Assembly (NCBI GenBank): GCA_039602395.1
Contig: JBCNJP010000008.1
Location: 19,483,867 to 19,547,866, forward strand
Reading direction: 5' to 3'
Length of the DNA: 64,000 nucleotides
Source: Deinandra increscens subsp. villosa
Lineage: Eukaryota; Streptophyta; Magnoliopsida; Asterales; Asteraceae
Under the pieces are notes generated by a model that was not told the DNA's origin, ran no database searches, and saw nothing but the letters and a program-made list of their open reading frames with translations. Shown here one piece after another: positions 55,810 through 64,000 of the stretch; positions within the stretch are counted from its first letter, which is position 1, and every line of letters starts with the position of its first letter. The translations under genes and the position numbers were made by a program.

Positions 55810-56623
55810 ACTACATCAAGTGAGAAAATTCGTTCTCAACCTGACTTTGGTGAGACGATTTTCTATGAGCAGAAAAAGATTAGTGATGTCAAAGCTGAGT
55901 TTCAAGGTTGGCGAAGAATGGTCATAATGCATCTAGTTCTAAGGAAAAGATTTCTGGAAAGGATCAACCCGAACGGTTTTACAAACTCAAGGGTTCGGAA
56001 CAAATTTTTTTTGATAAAGAGTTTCCACTTCACTATGTGGATGCTAGAAAAATTTCTGAAGTTTTTGAGAAAGAGGATGTTTCAAGAATCTTGAAGAATA
56101 AAAATACAAAATTTTCTTCTGATGGTTCTTATTCTCGAAGCCCAACTTCAAAATGGGTTCATAATCACCGACATCAGGTATATAACACTTCTTTTGATCA
56201 TGTTCGAGATATTCATGTTTGTGAATCTATGCAGGCACCCAAAAGGTGGGACAAAACTAAACGTATCTGTTATATTTGTCGTAAACAAGGACATATGGCA
56301 AAGGATTGTCCAACTCCTGCTGTTTCAGATTCCAGATTTCAAAGGACACCAGTTTTTGGTAAACCTGCCAAACCAAAGTTCTTTGATGAACAAGGCAGAG
56401 TTTTTTAAGAATGCGAGCCTACATTCTTTCCGAAACAAAAACGTTTTGTTCCTATTTTCCAAAAGGTTCAAAATGTAGGTTCATCATCACAGACACCCGT
56501 GATTGATTCATCAAAAACTTAGTTACCCAAACAACAATCAATCTGGAAACCAAAGGTGGTGTTAAAGCAAAACAAGGACACTGGTCGACCATAAGAAGTT
56601 GCTTCGGGTCAAGTTAAAAACTA
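55810..56623 (+). pseudogene. B4 gag, C-terminal part
   Basis: It resumes B4 gag after E1: IFYEQKKISDVKAEF, a frameshift, FYKLKGSEQIFFDKEF, SPTSKWVHNHRHQVYN, an intact second knuckle CYICRKQGHMAKDC, FFDEQGRVF and a stop. Then come further broken pieces through IWKPKVVLK and DTGRP to about 56620. At least three stops or frameshifts. Confidence 0.85.
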
Positions 56624-56684
56624 ATCAAATTGACCAGTGTGCAGGTACTCAACGATTACAAAGTTGTTGATGGAGGAGTATTCT
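56624..56684 (+). mobile_element. B4 3' non-coding fragment, target of D2b
   Basis: The family B sequence after gag (GACCAGTGTGCAGGTACT... GTTGATGGAGGAGTATTCT) ends at 56684 where the D2 LTR starts. Its last five bases, ATTCT, equal the flank on the far side of the D2a LTR at 2913-2917 (read on the minus strand). Confidence 0.88.
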
Positions 56685-56761
56685 TGTAAGATCTTGGATT
56701 CATGATTTCTGCACTTGGATCTATGTATTGGATGAGTAAAGGCTCCAAATGGGTCTTGAAA
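56685..56761 (+). repeat. D2b 5' LTR (77 bp left after internal deletion)
   Basis: It keeps the start TGTAAGATCTT and the last 65 bp or so of the D2a LTR (GGATTCATGATTT...AAATGGGTC). About 770 bp in between, with TATA box and tandem array, are missing. The end is TGAAA where TGACA is expected. The primer site follows two bases later. Confidence 0.87.
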
Positions 56762-56763
56762 AA

Positions 56764-56779
56764 TGGTATCAGAGCCATT
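56764..56779 (+). other. D2b primer-binding site
   Basis: TGGTATCAGAGCCATT, initiator Met tRNA type, longer match than in families A and B and like that of D1. Confidence 0.92.
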
Positions 56780-57522
56780 GTTCTTCATGTTCTTGAGGTT
56801 TTTCTCAAAAACTTGAAGAATCACTCATTCAAGTCATCAAATCTAGTTGTTTGTATGATTCCTTGAACCATTTTGAATGAAATTTCACAAGGAATCTGTT
56901 GGAATGCTTAGATTTCATCAATAATCACAACAAATGGGTCAATTTTTTAGTTTTTTAGATTTATGCGAACACAGAGCATACGTGTTGTGCATTTCTTTTG
57001 AAAATTAAATTCTATCTTTCACTGATTTTGAGTCAGAATTGAACAAGCATACATGTTAGACTCATGATTTAGGGATGATAGCAACTTGAATCATTCAAAA
57101 ACATCAAGTATTGAAGATTGTAGAGCAAAAATTGTGTTCTTGGAAGTGTTTCATAAGAATCACTGTTTGATCCGATTTCACATAGATTAAGTGGTTTTTG
57201 GAGTTTGTTGTAGTTAACAAATGTGTTCCTAATCAAATTCCTAAACTATTGGTGCAATAAAAACTTGATTTCGTGAAATTTGATTTTGACCCAGTGATTA
57301 TGCTCAAGAACATGGCTGAAAATTTTCTAAGTCTTGAAGATTTTGAAAATTTCAAATTTCAGATTATTGATTAATTGATTCAAACTAAATAAGCTTCATG
57401 ATGTTTGTTCTGTAGGTTTTGAGCAATTAACCTCACTCTTAGCATCCGTTGAAGCAATTTCTAAGATCTCAACCCGTTTGACCCATTAAGCATTTTTGTG
57501 AAGAAACACAACTTGTTTCATC
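56780..57522 (+). other. D2b leader
   Basis: About 740 bp, AT-rich, similar in wording to the D1 leader (1685-2378). No ORF supported. Confidence 0.7.
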
Positions 57523-60500
57523 ATGTCTGAGTTCAATTCTGGAAATCAAATATTCCAAGGGCATAATAGGCCCCCAAAGCTGCTCGGGGCGGCCAACTAT
57601 GATTACTGGAAAAAGAAACTTCAGTGCCACCTCGAGTATCTGGATTATGACCTATTGACATCTGTGAAGTGTGGTCCTAAGGTATTCTATGTGTAACCTG
57701 TTCCTGTGGCTGGTGCTGATCCACCTCCTGCTCAGAGACGTGTAATAAAGAAAGTTGAAGACTATTCACCAGCTGAACATAATCAAATGAAGGTTGACAA
57801 ACATGCTCTCGGGTGTATCAAAATTGCATTATCTGATGACATTGCCTTCCACTTCACTGAAGCAACTTCTGCTCACACTGCCGGAGACTCATTTGAGACT
57901 CATGTGACAAAATTCTGCAGACTTATCTGTGAGATGCAAAATAACCAGATCCGGCCTGAGATGCCAGAAATATCTAAGAAGATTCTGAAGTCATTCCTCG
58001 TGATTTTGCTCCATATGTTATCTATCTGCTTGAAAGCAGTGATTTAGCCACTTGTGACTACATGGATCTCATTGACAAAGTCAGAGGCTATGAAATTGCA
58101 GCTATTGAAAGAGATGGAAATTCACTCATGGGGAAGTTACAAATAAGAGTTCCTCTCAGATTACCCCAAATGCTTCTTTCGGTACTCCTAATGAGACTGA
58201 CTTGGAATTTCTTTACTTTGCCGGTGGGTCGTGTTCCTCTGTCCAAGCTGCTCCAGTTCCTACTCAACAACCTATTTGTCAAGCTGCCTTCGTTTCTCAA
58301 CAACCCATCTCACTAGTGATTCAGATACCTGCTACATACCAATCAGGACCGTCAGCCGTCGGATTAACTGACAAAGATTAAGAGTTGTGTAATGATCTTG
58401 TGGCATGCCTTGCTTCCCAAATGTCTGGAAGTATTAAAAGTATGACTTTGTGCCAAGAAGACTTAGACCAAATTCCTGCTGATGACCTTGAAGAAATGGA
58501 TATCAAGTGGCAACTTGGTATGATTGCTGTCCGCACAAGAAAGTTTTTCAAGAAAACTGGGAGAAAAGTGTTCCAGTCACAACCCGGTGCAACTATTGGT
58601 TTTGACAAATCCAAGGCACAGTGCTACAACTGTCAAGGTTTGGGTCATTTTGCACGTGAGTGTAAGAAGCCAAAGCTAAGACAGGTACCTGTGACATCTA
58701 GGGGAATCAATAATTCGAGTCAAAATCAAGACAACTATTCATACCAGAAGCCACAACCTGCTAGCCCTTCTCACCAGGGTTCTAGTTCCAGCAATGGTAA
58801 GCGTGCTGACAATCCAGAATAGGCACTTGTGTCACTGAGTGATCCAAACTACACGTTGTCCAATCAGACTCAACCACCAGCAAATGTTGACTATCCACTA
58901 ATGGTGAACTCATCTGATGAGTCCAAGATTGAGGAAGATTCATTCTTTGATCCACTTTATCCCACCGACTTTGCACTGATGGCTGATGTGGATGAAATCT
59001 CTGAAGATGCTGCTTTTATGTCCAACACTGCTGGTGTTACTTCAAAAGGTGAATCTGATGCTGCGCAAAAGTCAATAAACCGTCAGAAGGAACTCATTCC
59101 CGATACGGAAAAATCCAAATTATGCTCAAAGTCCTGTGTAGAGGAAGTTGCTTGGTATCGCCTTTACAACGAAGAGTTGGTAGAAAAGGCGATAGCAAAT
59201 GAGTGTCTTGTCAAGTCTATGCAAGCTAAGGAACTAGATTTCCTGGCCAAAATAAAGTCCTTGCAAGATGATATTGAGGTCATGAAACATGCTGAAGTGG
59301 CTCTTCGCACTCAGTTAGAGGATTTAGTGACTCATTACTCATCCCTGAGCAAGAACTATGTTCAAGCTCGGGAAATTGATTTAATGAAACTCAATCCCTC
59401 TAACTTGGCATGTGATGTGGCTAAGGACATTTTCAAACGTGTTCAAAGTGGTTTAGGTTTAACTAGGGAAATTGATGATGCCGCTGTTGAGCATCCTCTC
59501 AATCATAATTATTTTCCAATACCTGAACTTACTAAAATAAACTCCTGAAGCCACATCAGGTTTTTGAATAATGAGTATGTTCCTAGCAAGTCAAAAATTC
59601 AGCAAATGGAAGACAAACTGTCTGGCTATGAAAGTGGCTCGAGTCTTCCATATGTTGAAAGTCCACTTCAAATAAATGATTTTGATTCCAGCTCATTTCA
59701 GTCAGTTGATACTGGCCTATCTGAGGATACAGTCAGACAAAAGGCAGAATCTGAGTTTTTGAAATTAATAACCAGTAATGAATAACATCTCAATCATCAG
59801 TTTTTAGCGAATCACAATCTTCATTCTTTAGTGAATCTCAAGTAATGTTTAAAGGAAAATCTGTTTCCAAGAGAACTAAAGCTACTAAGAAGCGAAAGCC
59901 CAAAGCTAAAACTGTTAACTTAGATTCTGGCCACACTGATCTTTCAAGTGATCTAGTTTCTGTCACACTTGATAAACTGAATTTGGGTGATGGTAAACCC
60001 AAGGGTAATACACAACACTTTGTCACAATCACTGATGGTAAGGTGATTTCCTCGGCTCCTTCACCTGTGATGATCCCACCTCAAGTCACACCGATGTCTT
60101 TAATAAAGATGTTCAAGTCATGCAATACCATACCAACAAACTCTCAAAATGTCGCGAGCACTTCAAAATCTGTCAAGAAGCCAGCAAAGAGTAAGAAGAA
60201 TGAACTTTCAACCGAAAATGCTGCTGCTGCTGAGAAGACTGTGGTAACTCAACCACATGTTGCTGAACCTGTTTCTGATGTACCCGTGAACTTGGGAGGA
60301 AATAAAAGTGATGGTCAAGTTACTAAGCAGAAAAAAAACAACAAAAGGCGAAATAAGAAAGCTGCTGAACAAAGGGAAGGAGAACCTGTTGCTGAAACAA
60401 AGGTCACTCCCATTCAAAAGGTGGTTCCATCTACCACCATGAATCCAAGTGGGTCTGCAAATACTATTGGGTGTTTTGTATGCGGAGACCCAAGTCATGC

Positions 60501-60942
60501 TGCTCGGGGCTGTCCATTCAACTCGACAAAAGCACACATGGGGTACAGTCCTCCAATGGTTTCTCCCTATGGACCAAGAATGATGAGGCCTCCCTTCACT
60601 CAACCATGGCCTCGGTTTTATGGTAACTACAGTGAAGAATATGACTACATGAATAATCAGCAAATGTTCATTCCAAACTTCCAGAATCAACAGTTCTTCA
60701 GAGGAATTACCTCTCATGATCCACGAGGTTTAGGTGCAAGTACCGGGTACTTTCAACCGGTGGTCCCTGGAACTGTAAGCAGTCAAACTCCAATAACCTC
60801 ACGTCCTCGTGCTCCATGGTCACCTCTGGCTGATCCTCAAAAGCATTTTGAACAAGTCACCACTCCTGCTCCTCGTCCACCTAAGAAGAAGAACACCAGG
60901 AAGAACCAAGGTCCTAAAGACCTGGGTTCATCTGCGAACTAA
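57523..60942 (+). pseudogene. D2b gag polyprotein (large, several stops and frameshifts)
   Basis: The start at 57523 has HNRPPKLLGAANYDYWKKKL; a stop precedes 57706. Open pieces are 57706-58047, 58385-58822, 58829-59548, 59564-59785 and 59845-60942. Parts: capsid (with a deletion after EATSAH), WQLGMIAVRTRKFFKK, first CCHC knuckle CYNCQGLGHFAREC near 58620-58661, an acidic region, a coiled coil (59100-59400), a Lys-rich stretch, and a second CCHC knuckle CFVCGDPSHAARGC near 60475-60516. A Pro/Gln/Asn-rich tail ends at 60942. Related to D1 gag. Bipartite zinc knuckles are thus shared with the gag-only families, but here a protease follows. Confidence 0.86.
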
Positions 60943-61294
60943 TATTTTCTTTGTTTGTGTAGGAAAAGCAAAAGAAATCAATAAATATGTGGTACATGGA
61001 TAGCGGTTGTTCCAGGCACATGACGGGTGATAAGGATCTCTTGCATGATGTCAAACTGATATCTGGAGGAGGTTCTGTTGCCTTTGGTGGAGCGTCTCTC
61101 AGATATGCGACAATAAAATGCCAATGTTCTTCGACGATCAAGAATGTTTCATTTTGAAACCAGGTTTTAAAGTACCTGAAGATCAGATTTTATTCCGAGC
61201 TAATCGTAAGGGGAACATGTACGCGCTGGACATGAATGCTTCAAGTCCGTCGAGTTCAATTGCGTGCTTTTTGGCTAAAGCTTCAGAGGAAGAT
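60943..61294 (+). pseudogene. D2b pol start: protease and GAG-pre-integrase remnants
   Basis: WYMDSGCSRHMTGDKDLL (from about 60990) has the copia aspartic protease DSG active-site motif and is in a different frame from gag. After a deletion and frameshift, 61118-61294 encodes ECFILKPGFKVPED, LFRANRKGNMYALDM and CFLAKASEED, typical of the region before integrase. It is cut by A3. A pyrimidine-rich TTTGTTTGTGTAG just after the gag stop resembles a 3' splice site. Confidence 0.82.
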
Positions 61295-61698
61295 TGTTAA
61301 ACCGAGATACGATCTTACTACTACATGCTTTGATCAATGTAATGAACACGAGATGTAAATAAGAGAATTCTTATTGATCACTTGAAGATACAAAGAAGTT
61401 CTCTCTGGTTTCTCTCTCTAGAAAACACACACAGAAAGTGTAGAATGACTCAGAGTGTTCAACTGGTTCCTCTGCACATTCTAACACAACCTATTTATAC
61501 TTAGTGACTAAACAGGCTGCGTACCAAATGGTACGGGCGTACCATTTGGTCCGGCGGACCATTTGGTCCGGCGGACCATTTGGTCCGGTGGACCATTTGG
61601 TCCGGTGCCAATGATATTGTCACTAAAACTCATACTAAGACACGCTCACATAGAAACAATACACGGGACACATCATAGCATAGGTATATGCTCTAACA
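61295..61698 (-). repeat. A3 3' LTR with expanded palindrome array
   Basis: Ends as in A1. At 61521-61608 the GGACCATTTGGTCC palindrome is repeated four times in tandem after a related GTACCAAATGGTAC, making this LTR about 40 bp longer than A1 and A2. Confidence 0.92.
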
Positions 61699-62505
61699 AA
61701 CTCCTCCTTAACGTGTAATGTAGCTATGCTAACTAAAACTTCAGTCTTCAATCTTCAACATCGATGTATCCGATCTTCAACTTGAAATCCCGTCAGAGAT
61801 AGAGCTTGCATGGCTGGATCACTCTTGAATCGTCTTTGATCTTCAAGATCCACTTGTGAAAGATATAACAAACTCCCCGTTTACCATGCTTGAGTCTTGA
61901 CACATATAACCTGCAATTTCAGAAGACAAAAATACGGTTTCTTATTTCTTTTGAAAATTAAATTAATCTTGGCGCAAAACTTCTCTTTAAGCAAAACTTC
62001 TCTTTAAGAATCCAAGATATAGTTTTGAAATTTGATTTCGTATCACATGTCAATTGGTCGAAAACAAATAAGAAGCAAAATCTTTTTGGCTTTTTGCAAC
62101 TTTAAATCAAAACACACCGAAAATCTTTTTGAACTTTTCAGATATGAAACACAAAATGCAATACAGAATCAGACACTATTTTTGTCTTTTGCGAGAGAGA
62201 TCACAACTTGGGATCATATTAAACATAACATGCTGAACTACATTTCAATTTCAATTACTTCAGCACACAAGTCATGCCGATTAGTTGTATAATTTGTCCA
62301 TCTTAAACTCAGACACAATCATACTCATAACATCTGGATACGTTAGTATATTGATTGAGTTTGCTTTGACCAGTGTACCCCACACTATCAGACATACTCA
62401 GATATGTATTTGCTTTTATATCACACTTTGTGATTTCATTTGTGATTTAATCACATAATGATTGTACTTGTTAGAACCTATTTGTTAGCAACACAAACTT
62501 ATTAT
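61295..62505 (-). mobile_element. A3: 3' end of a family A element
   Basis: The 3' LTR (61295-61698, 404 bp) is followed by a polypurine tract (AAGGAGGAGTT on the minus strand, 61699-61709) and the start of the family A 3' non-coding region. That region includes a small stem-loop near 61965-62018 whose loop side carries a duplicated GCAAAACTTCTCTTTAAG. The rest is in the gap. It inserted into D2b pol. Confidence 0.88.
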
Positions 62506-63005
62506 NNNNNNNNNNNNNNNNNNNNNNNNNNNNNNNNNNNNNNNNNNNNNNNNNNNNNNNNNNNNNNNNNNNNNNNNNNNNNNNNNNNNNNNNNNNNNNN
62601 NNNNNNNNNNNNNNNNNNNNNNNNNNNNNNNNNNNNNNNNNNNNNNNNNNNNNNNNNNNNNNNNNNNNNNNNNNNNNNNNNNNNNNNNNNNNNNNNNNNN
62701 NNNNNNNNNNNNNNNNNNNNNNNNNNNNNNNNNNNNNNNNNNNNNNNNNNNNNNNNNNNNNNNNNNNNNNNNNNNNNNNNNNNNNNNNNNNNNNNNNNNN
62801 NNNNNNNNNNNNNNNNNNNNNNNNNNNNNNNNNNNNNNNNNNNNNNNNNNNNNNNNNNNNNNNNNNNNNNNNNNNNNNNNNNNNNNNNNNNNNNNNNNNN
62901 NNNNNNNNNNNNNNNNNNNNNNNNNNNNNNNNNNNNNNNNNNNNNNNNNNNNNNNNNNNNNNNNNNNNNNNNNNNNNNNNNNNNNNNNNNNNNNNNNNNN
63001 NNNNN
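62506..63005. other. Assembly gap (500 N)
   Basis: Exactly 500 N. The left side is minus-strand A3 and the right side plus-strand B5, so a junction between elements is hidden here. Confidence 0.99.
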
Positions 63006-63311
63006 CTGCTGATTCACCACAAAGATTTCACAAGAAATCTGTTTTTGGTAAACCTGCCACCACAAAGTTCTTTGATGAACAAGGCAGAGTTTTTGATGAA
63101 GTTGAGTCTACATTTTATCATAAACAAAACCGTTTTGTTCCAATGTTTTCAAAAGCTCAAAATGTAGTTTCCCCATCACAGTCACCTGTGATTGCTTCAT
63201 CAAGAACTGACTTACCAAAACAACATGCAATGGAAACCTAAGGTGGTTTCTAAGCAAAACAAGGACACTGGTCGACCAGAAGCGATCCGCTTCGGGTCAT
63301 TTTTGGACTAA
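63006..63311 (+). pseudogene. B5 gag, C-terminal end
   Basis: It encodes SPQRFHKKSVFGKPA, FFDEQGRVFDEVESTFYHK and SRTDLPKQ. A one-base frameshift follows near 63228, then WKPKVVSKQNKDTGRPEA and FGSFLD to a stop at 63309. Nearly identical to B3 (37653-37990). The knuckle lies in the gap. Confidence 0.87.
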
Positions 63312-64000
63312 TTAGTTTAACCAGTGTGCAGGTACTTCTAGAAGACCTATCGACGATTGCAAAGTTGTTGATGGAGGAGTATTCTGCTTAATTTAAATTT
63401 CATGATACATCTTTCTAATATGCAAATTCTGATTTCTAAAACTGAAAAATATCCGTGTTGATTGATCAATTTTCTTTGCTTACAAGTTTTTCTCAAAAAC
63501 CCAAAAATAGAGTCTCGTTTTTGTGTAAAATGAAAATCCAAAAATAGAGTTTTCATTTTAAGGGGGAGAATTGTAAGTAAGGGGGAGTAATTGAGAAAAT
63601 GCATGTTATGGGGAGAAAGTGAATACATGCCAAATATATAATAAAGGAAGGTGAATACATGCCAAATATATAAAATTGTGAGAAATTGATCATTGGGAAA
63701 TGATGGTACATTGGCTTACGTATCTGACTCATGGATAGAGTAGATGAAAGGGCCATAAGATCATTGTTTGATATGCTTGGTAGGCTAGGCAAATCAGAAA
63801 GTATTCAGATGTGATATACACTAAATACTAATGCTTGACCATGTGGATAACATCTTGATGCATAGTTCATGACACAAAATGAAAATAAGTGTGAATTTCA
63901 AAATGAGAAGTCACTATGTATACATGTGTTCATTTTGCAAAGATTTAAACTTGTTTGATTTTCTTTATTTTGTCAAACGATCGGACTTTCTCTGCGTATC
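63312..64000 (+). other. B5 3' non-coding region (cut by window edge)
   Basis: Near-identical, inverted, to B3 37652-36964, including the duplicated GAATACATGCCAAATATATA segment. The first stem-loop of the trio begins at 63972 (GTCAAACG, then ATCGGACTTTCTCTGCGT) and runs off the end. Confidence 0.88.

Overview
This is a stretch of AT-rich eukaryotic repeat DNA, almost certainly from a flowering plant and probably from the daisy family (Asteraceae). That placement is inference, from plant-type Ty1/copia gag and pol proteins, initiator-Met-tRNA primer sites (TGGTATCAGAGC) and an accessory ORF whose architecture I remember from Asteraceae repeat annotations. I see no convincing single-copy host gene, no rRNA or tRNA gene and no prokaryotic feature. 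Nearly every base lies in nested long-terminal-repeat (LTR) retrotransposons of the Ty1/copia type. There is also one truncated CACTA DNA transposon and two 500-base assembly gaps (25421-25920 and 62506-63005).

Layout, using family labels of my own. 1-2669 is the 5' end of a D1 element (minus strand), inserted in a scrap of family B (2670-2917). 2918-25420 is the 3' half of a D2 element on the minus strand: 3' LTR, polypurine tract (PPT), a long accessory ORF (3811-9187, decayed), a spacer of about 5 kb, then RNase H and reverse transcriptase. It is interrupted by B6 (8017-8600) and by a complete B1 element (11737-21006, target duplication AAAGG). B1 itself carries A1 (14398-17761) and an LTR-LTR remnant, B2 (19307-19974). 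25925-33432 is a complete, young A2 element (target duplication ATTCC) with a CACTA fragment inside its gag. It sits in the accessory ORF of a C element (33433-36010, plus strand). 36011-42032 is B3 (minus). 42033-56684 is B4 (plus). Inside B4 is E1 (45033-55809, minus), and inside E1 is F1 (47205-53009, plus, target duplication ATCAA). 56685-61294 is the 5' half of a second D2 copy (plus), cut by A3 (61295 onward, minus). 63006-64000 is the 3' part of B5 (plus).

How the parts relate. Families A, B, E and F share one unusual plan: LTRs of 330-400 bp, a tRNA-Met primer site, a leader of short repeats, one large gag with two CCHC zinc knuckles and a long coiled coil, a stop just after a conserved Asp-Thr-Gly-Arg-Pro block, then about 1.6 kb without coding capacity, a PPT and the 3' LTR. 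No protease, integrase, reverse transcriptase or RNase H lies between their LTRs, so they look non-autonomous and would need polymerase from another element. Their 3' non-coding region carries three tandem stem-loops. The paired arms change together between units and copies, and most apical loops are GNRA-type on the element sense strand. This is the best candidate here for an undescribed structured RNA module. Families C and D2 follow a second plan, with an accessory ORF of unknown function between pol and the 3' LTR, where some plant copia elements carry an env-like gene.
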